This document shows, piece by piece, positions 18,987 through 27,757 of a stretch of 64,000 nucleotides of DNA. Position numbers and translations under genes: made by a program. This DNA comes from Clostridia bacterium (GTDB lineage Bacteria; Bacillota; Clostridia; UMGS1810), in assembly GCA_017416845.1 (NCBI GenBank), contig JAFQBA010000094.1, forward strand, positions 1-64,000. The letters are read 5' to 3'. Under the pieces are notes generated by a model that saw nothing but the letters and a program-made list of their open reading frames with translations, made no database searches and was not told the DNA's origin. Numbering within the stretch: the first letter of the stretch is position 1; the number at the start of each line of letters is the position of its first letter.

Positions 18987-19052
18987 TTTCATTTCCTCCT
19001 TGATATTAAAAATATAAAAATTATAATTCTACCGAATAATATAATTATATAC

Positions 19053-19082
19053 TTGAAATCGTGTTAATACTTGTGTTATAAT
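19053..19082 (+). promoter_or_regulatory. Promoter of the AraC gene next to fucI
   Basis: TTGAAA at 19053-19058 and TATAAT at 19077-19082 with an 18-bp spacer and a TGT extended -10. Confidence 0.65.
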
Positions 19083-19121
19083 AGAAAAAAGTGTAAATAT
19101 ATTCACATTGCAGGTGATATT

Positions 19122-19955
19122 ATGAGCTATAATGAAGTAAAGGTGCACGGTACACTTGAATTTCCTCTCGAATTTTATCATGTGGACTCTTCACATCCCC
19201 GTTATGAAATGGCATTTCACTGGCACACCAACCTTGAACTCATAAGGGTTTTGGAGGGTGAGCTTTTAATCACACTCAACAAAAAAGAAATCAAAGCCAA
19301 AAAAGGCGATGTGGTTTTTGTGAATTCCGAAGTTGTTCACGGTGCGCTTCCCAACGCTTGCGTGTATGAGTGCATCGTATATAACCCGTTTTTTATTCCC
19401 GGTGTCACAGATAACGGTTTTTCTTTTTCCGAAAGCGTTGCTTCGGGGGCGGTTGTTGTGAACGATATTTTTTCGAAAGATGATGAGCTGTATGCATGTG
19501 TAAACAAAATATTTGACACCTTCTCCAAGGCGGGTGATGGCTCAAAATACATAATTCTCGGGCTTTTTTGTCAGATGTACGGTCTGATTATCAAAAGCGG
19601 AAAATACCGAAGCGGCGAGATAGATTCCGCTTCTGCCGACAGTGTCATAAAACTGAAAAATGTTTTGCGTTATATCCGTGATTTCTACGACTCTCCCATA
19701 ACCCTTGAAGACATGGCGCAGACCGTTGGAATGTCAACAAAATATTTTTGTTCATTCTTCAAATCCATGACACACAAAACCCCTGTGGAATATCTCATTT
19801 CCTATCGCATTGACCGTGCAGTCCAAAAACTCACCAAAACCGACAAATCCATAACAGAAATTGCTTTTGAATGCGGCTTCAATGACCTGAGCTATTTCAT
19901 AAAAACCTTCAAACGCATAAACAACACCACTCCTGCGGCATTCAGAAAACAGTAA
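19122..19955 (+). CDS. AraC-family transcriptional regulator, likely of fucI
   Basis: A 277-aa regulator: an N-terminal cupin sensor (FHWHTNLELIRVLEGEL, about residues 30-46) and a C-terminal AraC double HTH (DMAQTVGMSTKYFCSFFKSMTHKTP, ITEIAFECGFNDLSYFIKTFKR). The ATG at 19122 follows AGGTGAT; longer in-frame openings upstream have no ribosome site. It is divergent from fucI with about 135 bp between starts, the usual arrangement for a local activator (inference). Confidence 0.9.
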   Translation: MSYNEVKVHGTLEFPLEFYHVDSSHPRYEMAFHWHTNLELIRVLEGELLITLNKKEIKAKKGDVVFVNSEVVHGALPNACVYECIVYNPFFIPGVTDNGFSFSESVASGAVVVNDIFSKDDELYACVNKIFDTFSKAGDGSKYIILGLFCQMYGLIIKSGKYRSGEIDSASADSVIKLKNVLRYIRDFYDSPITLEDMAQTVGMSTKYFCSFFKSMTHKTPVEYLISYRIDRAVQKLTKTDKSITEIAFECGFNDLSYFIKTFKRINNTTPAAFRKQ

Positions 19956-19966
19956 TAAAGCATGAA

Positions 19967-20007
19967 AACCCCTCATATATTGTATAAAAAATAATATATG
20001 AGGGGTT
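19967..20007 (+). terminator. Perfect 15-bp hairpin: AraC terminator that also holds the SPOCS gene ribosome site
   Basis: The arms AACCCCTCATATATT (19967-19981) and AATATATGAGGGGTT (19993-20007) are perfectly complementary with an 11-nt loop. The 3' arm includes GAGGGG, the only SD-like sequence before the ATG at 20016. Confidence 0.7.
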
Positions 20008-20015
20008 GATATTTT

Positions 20016-21554
20016 ATGGATTTAAATTATAAAACAATATCAGTATGTAAGTTTTACCGACAGATTAAAACAGAAATGAATGCACACTCAGATGTAATTG
20101 TACCGGATACCTGTCCCGACATAAGCCGGATTCTTTCGGTTAATGCTGTTTGTGATGTTACAGACACTTCAATCAGAAAGGACAAGGTTATTTTTTCGGG
20201 TAATGTAAAGTATAATATTTTATATTCGGGAGATACTGATTCATCAAAAATATGTACAATCGAACATGTTCTGCCGTTTAGTCATCAGGCAGATTTGCCG
20301 GGCATGGAGGAGGGATATGATTCGTGTGTCAGCTGTCTTGTATCCAAGACTGTATTTGATGTTAAAAATTCCCGAAAGCTTTCTGTAGGGGCAATGATTG
20401 ATTTTATACTTCAGATTCAGCATAAGGGAGAGAGCGATGTACTTTGTGATTGCGAAGAAATTAAAAATACTCCATATAAAAGTAAAGACTATGAATATGA
20501 CTCAATGATAGGCTGTGAAGATATCAATTTTGAGATTGAAGATACAATAACTTTTGCATCATGCAGTGGTGAGTATTCGGTACTTGATATAAATGTTCGT
20601 CTTGATATATCAGATATAAAAGCAGTAAATAGCAAGGCTGTAATAAAGGGTCAGGCTGATATTGAGCTGTTATACAGCGATGGTGATGAAATATCCACAT
20701 ATAACACCGAGACCGGATTTACCGAGGTTGCAGATATGGAGAAGCTCACGTCTGATTGCAGAATTGTTTCTCACTTTGAAGTGGCGGATGTTACTTATAA
20801 TCCTCAAAAGAGTGATTCTGACAGCGGTTTGGAATTGAAGGTCAAGGTAAGAGGATATATATGTGCTTTTGAACACAATTTATTTAACGCAGTATCCGAT
20901 ATTTACAGTCCGGATTATTTATATGATAAGCAATGCGAAAAATTGTGTGTTTCGACACTGTCTGAAACATTTAAAACCCAGGATACGGTTAAGGATGCTG
21001 TGGATATTTCCGACAGCGATTCCGTGATATCAAAAATATATCACATGAATTATTTTAACCGTCGGGGAGATTCGCTTTTAGAAGACGGAATGCTTAAACT
21101 TTCGGGAAATCTTGAATCGGTAATTATATATGCTGACGAAGAAAACCGTCTTTGCCGTGCATTTAAATCGACACCATATAAATTTGAATTTCCTTGCGAT
21201 ATTCATAATGATGACTATTACATAATGTCTGATGTGTGCTGTATTAATTCGGGTTATATTATGGGATCTCAGTCCGAAATACAAATAAGAACTGTTATGC
21301 GCGCCGAAGCAACGGTTGTTTCGATGAAAAATCACAGTATTGTAACAGGCTTTAGCATAGATATGAACTCTCCTATATCAAAAGACGATCAGCCGAGTAT
21401 AGTTGTATTTTATCCCGATAGCTCGTCAGATTTATGGGAGATAGCCAAAAAGTATAACACAACCTGTGAGGAAATAGAATCTGTTAATTCCTTAGATCAT
21501 GCATCAAGGCTTTCCTATGACAAACCGTTGCTTATTCCCAAAAGAAAAAAATAA
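20016..21554 (+). CDS. SPOCS (DUF3794)-LysM protein, spore-coat associated
   Basis: A 512-aa protein without a signal peptide. Beta-rich SPOCS/DUF3794 repeats fill about residues 1-450 (VIVPDTCPDISRILSVNA near the N-terminus is a hallmark), and a LysM peptidoglycan/chitin-binding domain ends it (about 462-510; DLWEIAKKYNTTCEEIESVN). Proteins of this design are sporulation-associated in Clostridia. It converges on sigG with one base between the two stop codons, so a terminator for either gene is not visible. Its ribosome site lies in the hairpin described separately. Confidence 0.88.
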   Translation: MDLNYKTISVCKFYRQIKTEMNAHSDVIVPDTCPDISRILSVNAVCDVTDTSIRKDKVIFSGNVKYNILYSGDTDSSKICTIEHVLPFSHQADLPGMEEGYDSCVSCLVSKTVFDVKNSRKLSVGAMIDFILQIQHKGESDVLCDCEEIKNTPYKSKDYEYDSMIGCEDINFEIEDTITFASCSGEYSVLDINVRLDISDIKAVNSKAVIKGQADIELLYSDGDEISTYNTETGFTEVADMEKLTSDCRIVSHFEVADVTYNPQKSDSDSGLELKVKVRGYICAFEHNLFNAVSDIYSPDYLYDKQCEKLCVSTLSETFKTQDTVKDAVDISDSDSVISKIYHMNYFNRRGDSLLEDGMLKLSGNLESVIIYADEENRLCRAFKSTPYKFEFPCDIHNDDYYIMSDVCCINSGYIMGSQSEIQIRTVMRAEATVVSMKNHSIVTGFSIDMNSPISKDDQPSIVVFYPDSSSDLWEIAKKYNTTCEEIESVNSLDHASRLSYDKPLLIPKRKK

Positions 21555-21555
21555 A

Positions 21556-22326
21556 TCACATGTGTTTTTTCATATGTCCCAACGCACTTTTTTCCAGACG
21601 TGATACCTGAGCTTGGCTTATGCCAAGCTCTTTTGCTACTTCCATTTGAGTTCGTCCTTTGTAAAAGCGCAGATCGATGATGTGCTTTTCACGTTCTCCG
21701 AGCTTTTTCATGGCTTCCTTGAGCGAAATTTCATCAAGCCAGTTTTCATCATGGCTCTTTTCATCACTCAGCTGATCCATAACAAAAATAGCATCTGCTC
21801 CGTCATTATATACGGGTTCAAAAAGGGACACCGGCTCCTGTATTGCATCGAGAGCAAAGACCACATCCTCTTTTTCCATACCAAGCTCTTTTGCTATTTC
21901 TTCTACTGTCGGTTCGTTTTCGTTTTTTGCCATAAGCTTTTCTCTTGCGCCCAGTGCTTTGTATGCCGTGTCACGAAGTGAACGGCTTACTCTTATGGAA
22001 TTGTTATCCCGAAGATATCTTCTTATTTCACCGATTATCATAGGTACGGCATAGGTTGAAAATTGAACATTCTGACTGAGGTCAAAATTATCCACAGATT
22101 TCATGAGTCCTATGCATCCTACCTGAAAGAGGTCATCAGCATTTTCACCTCTTCCCGAAAATTTTTGAATCACCGAAAGTACAAGTCTCAAATTCCCCCT
22201 GATAAATTCCTCTCGAGCATCCTTGTCTCCTTTTTTTATTTTATCAAACAGTGATTTTTTTTCCGCGGCTGAAAGCACCGGAAGTTTAGCTGTGTTTACT
22301 CCGCAAATTTCTACCTTGTTTATCAT
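21556..22326 (-). CDS. sigG: RNA polymerase sporulation sigma factor SigG
   Basis: A 256-aa sigma-70 family factor that directs late forespore transcription. The N-terminus MINKVEICGVNTAKLPVLS is the classic SigG signature; region 2 (DDLFQVGCIGLMKSVDNFDL) and the region 4 helix-turn-helix (TQMEVAKELGISQAQVSRLEKSAL) are intact. The start at 22326 has SD CGGAGG 7 nt upstream; a longer frame opening at 22380 lies in the leader and is not conserved. Usual neighbours such as spoIIGA, sigE or ylmC-like genes are not in view; instead it sits after a sugar operon. The leader folds over the SD (see 22333-22377). Confidence 0.96.
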   Translation of the reverse strand: MINKVEICGVNTAKLPVLSAAEKKSLFDKIKKGDKDAREEFIRGNLRLVLSVIQKFSGRGENADDLFQVGCIGLMKSVDNFDLSQNVQFSTYAVPMIIGEIRRYLRDNNSIRVSRSLRDTAYKALGAREKLMAKNENEPTVEEIAKELGMEKEDVVFALDAIQEPVSLFEPVYNDGADAIFVMDQLSDEKSHDENWLDEISLKEAMKKLGEREKHIIDLRFYKGRTQMEVAKELGISQAQVSRLEKSALGHMKKHM

Positions 22327-22332
22327 AAAAAA

Positions 22333-22377
22333 CCTCCGGAAATCAATTTTAATTAACATTAAAATCTTTCCCGGAGG
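22333..22377 (-). promoter_or_regulatory. Leader hairpin covering the sigG ribosome site
   Basis: In the mRNA, CCTCCGGGAAA pairs with TTTCCGGAGG (one bulged G) and ATTTTAAT pairs with ATTAAAAT around a 4-nt loop. The 3' arm contains the SD of sigG. A stem-loop limiting sigG translation is known in Bacillus subtilis (recalled literature); here it is predicted from sequence. Confidence 0.7.
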
Positions 22378-22438
22378 CATTGATTTATATACTGTTTTAA
22401 ACTGTCGGAAAATGTCGCTTGGGTTTAAACGTCATATT

Positions 22439-23500
22439 TTAAAACTTAAACTCTACACCTTTTTTAATCACAGACACAATGTTCATGTCATCATCCGTAA
22501 CAATGAAATCGGCACTGTAGCCTTTTTCAATTTTGCCTCTCTTTTTAATTCCCATCATGTTATATGGCGTTTCGGAAGCCATTTTAAAAGCATCTACTTC
22601 GGGGATGCCGAACTCTATTGCTTTTTTTACCATATCAATAAGAAAATGGGTGCTTCCCGCAAGATTACCTTCTTTGAGTCTTGCCTCGCCGTTTTTTACA
22701 TAGGCTTTAATTCCGCAAAAATCATATTCTCCGTCACCGAGTCCCGTGGGACTTACAGAATCACTTATGAGAATCATTTTGTCTGCACCAAAGATTTTAT
22801 AGAGCATAAGAACCGATGCTTTGTGAATATGAACACCGTCGCAGATGACCTGCGCATAAATCCCTTTTTCAGCCGCCGCACCAATGGGACCGGGATTTCG
22901 GTGATGAATTGGCGGCATTGCATTGAATGTGTGAGTAAGGCAAATAGCGCCGTTTTCAATTGCTTCAACGGCAATGGCGTAGTCACAGTCGGTGTGACCT
23001 ATGAAAACTCTGCAATCACATTCTTTTATAAAATCCATTGCACCATCAATTTCCGGAGCAAGAGTTATTGCGATAACATTTTTAATCTCCGAAAACTCTT
23101 TAAGGTCAGGTTTTTTTAGATTTCTCGGATCCAATGCGCCCTTATATTTTTCATTCATATATGGACCTTCGAGATGATATCCGATAATTTCGCAACCGTT
23201 TTCAACAACCGGCAATGTTTGTGTAACTTGTTTTAATTGTTCAATTGAGATTGATGCCGTTGTGGGACACCAGCTCACAACCCCTTGCGAAAGCATAACG
23301 GGTGCCATTTTTTCAGCTTCTCCCGGCACACACGAATCCATCCCCATCATGCCGTGAGCATGGACGTCAAAAAGTCCGGGATATACTTTCATTTTTGCGG
23401 GTTTTGCGTCATTACTTTCGTTAACCGAAACAATAACACCGTTTTCATATTCGATATCACATTTTTTTCCATACAAGTTGACATTTTTTAAAACATCCAT
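22439..23500 (-). CDS. nagA: N-acetylglucosamine-6-phosphate deacetylase, copy 1
   Basis: A 353-aa cytoplasmic amidohydrolase turning GlcNAc-6-P into glucosamine-6-P and acetate. Visible: PGLFDVHAHG, the metal-ligand block HLEGPYMNEKYKGA, IGHTDCDY, LTHTFNAMPPIHHRNPG and the catalytic Asp in ISDSVSPTG. Start at the ATG at 23500, one base after the stop of the GH3 gene, with SD AGAGAGG; a longer frame would run into GH3. It is the last gene of the long minus-strand series, so it likely deacetylates the product of that GH3. Near-identical in protein to the copy at 38523-39584. Confidence 0.95.
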   Translation of the reverse strand: MDVLKNVNLYGKKCDIEYENGVIVSVNESNDAKPAKMKVYPGLFDVHAHGMMGMDSCVPGEAEKMAPVMLSQGVVSWCPTTASISIEQLKQVTQTLPVVENGCEIIGYHLEGPYMNEKYKGALDPRNLKKPDLKEFSEIKNVIAITLAPEIDGAMDFIKECDCRVFIGHTDCDYAIAVEAIENGAICLTHTFNAMPPIHHRNPGPIGAAAEKGIYAQVICDGVHIHKASVLMLYKIFGADKMILISDSVSPTGLGDGEYDFCGIKAYVKNGEARLKEGNLAGSTHFLIDMVKKAIEFGIPEVDAFKMASETPYNMMGIKKRGKIEKGYSADFIVTDDDMNIVSVIKKGVEFKF

Positions 23501-23501
23501 T

Positions 23502-25145
23502 TTAAAAACCTCTCTTTTTGTCCCAAGGTTTTTCAAACTGATATACACCGTCAAAAGAAAGTTCACCAAAAAGTGCCTTCACAAATGCTATCTGTGATTC
23601 TTTTCGGTTGCTGAGGGCATGAACAAAAGTGTCCATACCGATAAAATAATCGTAATATACATATGGTGAACCCATTGACACTCCGACTGATTTTGATTTT
23701 CCCGAGGTAAATGCATAAAATAATGCTTTGCATTCGTCACAGAAAAGCCCGGAACCGCCCATGGGAGAGTGGGGGACTACATATGATGCATAAATAATCA
23801 CATCATTTTCTTCGCTGATTTCATGCATCTGCTCGTAAGACTCAATACGCCTTTGGAGTCTGACATTTATGCCTCTTTGTTCAAATTCCTCTTTCATTGC
23901 TTCAAGGTCGACGTGAAAGCTTTCCGAATGGGAAAACGCAAGAATAGCCACGTTTTTAACTTTGTTTTTATCAAGGGGAAGCTGATTGTTTTTGTCACAT
24001 TGCAAAATGATTGAATGCTCGCTTGCCGATGTGTTAAATATGGCAATTTTATTTTTTAATTCATCACTCATTTCAACTTCACAAACATCATCAAAAAGAC
24101 CAATTTTTCTCTTTACATTCAAAATACGCTCGCAGGCATCATCAATTCTTGCCTCTGATATTCTTCCGTCCTTAACCGCTTTTTCAATTATGTCAACATA
24201 ATCAAGTCGGCTCACTCCGAGAAGAACATCATTTCCTGCATTGAGAAGGGCTACATACAAATCTTCGGCTTTTGGATAAATTGCCTTGAGTGCTCCCATT
24301 TCAATTCCGTCGGTCACAACAACACCGTCAAATCCCATTTCCTCTTTCAAAAGACCGGTTATTATTTTATGTGAAAGAGTTGTGGGGATATAATCTCCGT
24401 TAATCTCAGTGTCATCAACTGCAGGGAAACTCTGATGCCCTGTCATTACGGAATATACACCTGAGTCAATCATATCCTGAAAGACCTTGCCTTGTCCTTC
24501 TTTCCATTCTTTGAGACTAAGATTGTTACAAGTATTCACAAAATGGGAATCTCTGTATTCTTCTTTATCCATACCCGGGAAATGCTTTGCTGTCATGGCA
24601 ACATTATTCTCCTGACACCCATTTACAATACACTTTGAAAGTGCCGAAAGAGTATCACGGTCAGATGAAACCTGCCTGTGTATGCAAACACCGTTAAATC
24701 TTGAAGGAATATCCACATTCAATGCCCAAACCCAGTTTGCACCAAGAGCACGTGCACAAAGAGCCTGATATTTTCCGTAATCTTCTGCTACTTTCTTGCT
24801 GTTTGAAGCACCGACAACCGGCGGATTAACGAGGTCAGCCATATCTGTTGCATAAGCGGAATTCGGAGGATCAAGTGCGATAAATGGCGGCACATTCATA
24901 CATTTTGCAACACGCTTAGTCCAGTTGCGATAGAATGCAGAATCTTCATATTTATCTCCGGTGACATTTTCAAGATTTGCCATTTGCATTGCAACATTGC
25001 ACACATGCCACACGCCAACCGGATTGTGTTGAAGATATTCGTCCATTTTATTGTTAAATTCCATATTGATTAAAGTTGATGACTGCACAACGGCTGTCTG
25101 ACCAATCTTTTCTCTCAATGTTAAATCTGATAATGATATATTCAC
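23502..25145 (-). CDS. GH3 beta-N-acetylhexosaminidase (NagZ-type)
   Basis: About 547 aa, no signal peptide, so cytoplasmic. The signature of GH3 hexosaminidases is present: AKHFPGMDKEEYRDSH, where the Asp-Ser-His supplies the acid/base, and the nucleophile Asp in VVTDGIEMGAL. It would remove terminal GlcNAc from oligosaccharides. The second half (about 370-547) is a smaller alpha/beta domain. Start: the ATG at 25169 lies upstream of the SD AAAGGAG, while a GTG at 25145 sits 8 nt after it, so GTG is preferred. Downstream nagA follows with a 1-bp gap, supporting coupled GlcNAc release and deacetylation (a GlcNAc kinase would be needed). Confidence 0.88.
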   Translation of the reverse strand: MNISLSDLTLREKIGQTAVVQSSTLINMEFNNKMDEYLQHNPVGVWHVCNVAMQMANLENVTGDKYEDSAFYRNWTKRVAKCMNVPPFIALDPPNSAYATDMADLVNPPVVGASNSKKVAEDYGKYQALCARALGANWVWALNVDIPSRFNGVCIHRQVSSDRDTLSALSKCIVNGCQENNVAMTAKHFPGMDKEEYRDSHFVNTCNNLSLKEWKEGQGKVFQDMIDSGVYSVMTGHQSFPAVDDTEINGDYIPTTLSHKIITGLLKEEMGFDGVVVTDGIEMGALKAIYPKAEDLYVALLNAGNDVLLGVSRLDYVDIIEKAVKDGRISEARIDDACERILNVKRKIGLFDDVCEVEMSDELKNKIAIFNTSASEHSIILQCDKNNQLPLDKNKVKNVAILAFSHSESFHVDLEAMKEEFEQRGINVRLQRRIESYEQMHEISEENDVIIYASYVVPHSPMGGSGLFCDECKALFYAFTSGKSKSVGVSMGSPYVYYDYFIGMDTFVHALSNRKESQIAFVKALFGELSFDGVYQFEKPWDKKRGF

Positions 25146-25172
25146 TGAAAACTTCTCCTTTATGTGCATTTA

Positions 25173-27746
25173 TCACTTAACTACAAACATTGACATTGGG
25201 TCATAGTAGCGCATTTCATATATGATTTCAGAAGCATCTTCACCTGCCACCTCATATGCCATTATATCTCTATAGTTTAATGTCTCTACTTTGCCAAGTT
25301 TTTTGTTATATTTGAAAATCATATACAAATCTGTTCTTACAGGTTTTGCATCTTTTGAAGATACAGTTGCAAGGTCTGTATTTTTCGGGAAAACATCTGA
25401 AACCACACCCCAGTTTTTGTAAACCTTACAAAAACGTACATCACAAATAGAACCGTCCGAACCAAATGTGTAAGTTCCGTTTGCGAGTGTTTCCGATTCG
25501 TTTTCCCATATAACTTCAACAGCATTTACTGTTTTTGTTTCGCCGCTGTAATCAACACGGATTATATCACCGCTCTCTATTCCGAGATTGGTAAAATAAT
25601 TATCGTTTTTACCATACACCGTTGTTCCCGAAACGCTTCTGCTGTTATAAATGGTAACGGCTTCAACATACTCATCACGCCACACACATTTTTTGACTTC
25701 GCCAACCATTGCAATTCGTGTATCACCGCCGACTGTGTTTCCGGCTCCTGTTTCCGCTTCGTATTCAACAGTTATATATCGTGCAACTTTTGAATTCGGA
25801 TCTATGCTGTAGCCGGTTATTGTGCAATTTTGGAATGAACTTCCGCTCACAACGGAATTAAGGCTTGTGACAGAATACAGGTCTTCTTCATCGTGCAATT
25901 CTCCGTTTGCACTCTGAATTGGATACTTAAACATGAGTGTCTGACCGGGTTCAACAAAAATATTTGGTCCGAAATATTTTGAATAACGTTTATATGTTCC
26001 TGTGTATGCATTTGATTTTTCGGTTTTCCCCACAAGATAGAGTTTTGATTCTGAATCCAAATCCATAATTTCATCGCTCGAATATTCTATGGATATAATT
26101 TTATCGTTTTCATCAAGCTTATAGAGAATCATGGTTTGTCTGAGCACATCGGAATTTGCAATTTTGGGAAGATTACTGATTATTTCATCATAGCTCTTGC
26201 ATCTTTTTCCGTTTATAACAGCATTTTCACGAACTTCATATGCAGAAAACATTTCGTTTGTGTCATAAATTCTGATGGCAAAACTTTCGGAAAGACCGCT
26301 GTTTTTGTGAGAATATTGCATCAATATACCACATAAATCACCGGATGAAATATCTTCTGTCAAATCAGCAACCTGACCATAAACGTTAATAACTGCATAA
26401 ACCGATTTCCCCGGCTCCACACCATTGGAAATAACAGATTTTCTTGATGAAGATAGTGTATATTTCTGAGTGTCAATCAAAAAGCTGTCTGAAGAAACTT
26501 CGGTAATTGTGCCGGTTACACTGTTGGTACAAAGCACAGCTTTCCAAAGAGTTCCGTCGGATTTTTCCCAAACAGAAAGGATATCTCCTGATGTGAGAGA
26601 TTCAAAATCTGCACCGGCACCGTCAATCGATTCCAATGATACATTATCGTCAATTATGTAGCTTAGCGCACCTTCGCAATATACTTTTTGAGTTTCTTTT
26701 TTGATTGATTCTATTTTAACATCGGTCACACTTTCAATTATAACCACATCTGCACCATCGGAATATATTCCGTTATCAATGAGAGTGAGAGTTCCGCACT
26801 CGGGCAAAAGTTTGTCTTCATCGTATACAACTTTTTCACCGTTACGGAATATCTGTGCATACACAGATATTCCTTTGGTTTTAAGTTTTCCGTCTTCATT
26901 GTAATAAGACACTTTATCATTCTGAATAGAAGCTCCGTTTTCAGAGGTGATTTCAATTACTTTTGAACGGCTGTCTTCAACGAGTGCAATAATCTCGTTG
27001 GAATTTTTATAATCACGGATGTATGCTGTTACATATTTTGCAAAGTAATCATCCGAATTGTAACGGCTATTTTTACATTTCATTCCTTCAAGTGTTAAAA
27101 ATCCTTCTCCATCTCCTTCATCAGAGCTAAGGGAGTAGCTTTCGGAGGAGGTTATCTGTCCGAAAACGGTTGTAATGTTGTATTTGCTTTCCAAAATGCT
27201 TTTTCCGCTGTCTTTAACATAAACAGAGTCTGTACTGATGTTAAGCTCGGCAGTATTTGCATTAAGGAAGTTAAAAAGAAGGATATATGCCATTTCATAG
27301 GTAACATACTCATCAAAAGATGCATTGATACCGTTGTCTATGTCAAGTCTCACCGCAGTATTGAGATATACTGACTTGTTGTATTCAACACCCGGCATAA
27401 ATCCGAGCAACTTAACCAGCATTGTTGCCGCATCACCGAGGGTTATGTTTTCATCGGGATGGAAATAGTAATTGGTTTCGGAATAGATTCCGGATGTTGC
27501 AAGTGTCGCCTTATCAACTCCATCATAATAGGAGTGATCAAGCATAAGATTTAGCCATGCATCACGTGTGATGGTCTGATCTTTCTTTGCACTTACATCT
27601 ACACATCCAATTCCCGAAAGCACTTGTGATGCTTCGTTAAAAAGAGCTTCATCGCACTTTGCTTCGGTGTTTGCCGACACCGACAAAACCGAAATTGCCG
27701 AAATTACAATTACAGATATTAAGATTAAAGATATAATTTTTCTCAT
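25173..27746 (-). CDS. Secreted SLH-like domain protein, beta-rich, paralogue B
   Basis: An 857-aa secreted protein: signal peptide (to about 26), divergent SLH-like region (about 28-175), then short beta-domains. It is a close paralogue of the 60513-63035 protein: shared core blocks DNGIYSDGADVVII, SGDILSVW, SVTGTIT and SGDIIRVDY, and a common end (FKYNKKLG then DIMAYEVAGED). No catalytic motifs recognised. Its SD (AGGAGG) overlaps the stop codon of the giant lyase upstream, so the two are translationally coupled. Role unknown; a wall-anchored partner of the lyase is the working inference. Confidence 0.78.
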   Translation of the reverse strand: MRKIISLILISVIVISAISVLSVSANTEAKCDEALFNEASQVLSGIGCVDVSAKKDQTITRDAWLNLMLDHSYYDGVDKATLATSGIYSETNYYFHPDENITLGDAATMLVKLLGFMPGVEYNKSVYLNTAVRLDIDNGINASFDEYVTYEMAYILLFNFLNANTAELNISTDSVYVKDSGKSILESKYNITTVFGQITSSESYSLSSDEGDGEGFLTLEGMKCKNSRYNSDDYFAKYVTAYIRDYKNSNEIIALVEDSRSKVIEITSENGASIQNDKVSYYNEDGKLKTKGISVYAQIFRNGEKVVYDEDKLLPECGTLTLIDNGIYSDGADVVIIESVTDVKIESIKKETQKVYCEGALSYIIDDNVSLESIDGAGADFESLTSGDILSVWEKSDGTLWKAVLCTNSVTGTITEVSSDSFLIDTQKYTLSSSRKSVISNGVEPGKSVYAVINVYGQVADLTEDISSGDLCGILMQYSHKNSGLSESFAIRIYDTNEMFSAYEVRENAVINGKRCKSYDEIISNLPKIANSDVLRQTMILYKLDENDKIISIEYSSDEIMDLDSESKLYLVGKTEKSNAYTGTYKRYSKYFGPNIFVEPGQTLMFKYPIQSANGELHDEEDLYSVTSLNSVVSGSSFQNCTITGYSIDPNSKVARYITVEYEAETGAGNTVGGDTRIAMVGEVKKCVWRDEYVEAVTIYNSRSVSGTTVYGKNDNYFTNLGIESGDIIRVDYSGETKTVNAVEVIWENESETLANGTYTFGSDGSICDVRFCKVYKNWGVVSDVFPKNTDLATVSSKDAKPVRTDLYMIFKYNKKLGKVETLNYRDIMAYEVAGEDASEIIYEMRYYDPMSMFVVK

Positions 27747-27757
27747 GTAATTTCCTC

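Noticed and set aside
22392-22432. GTTTTAAAC-type inverted repeat as a nagA terminator
   Set aside because: Weak stem and no T-run in the direction of nagA transcription.
22223-23119. 298-aa plus-strand open frame
   Set aside because: Antisense to sigG and nagA, both strongly supported.
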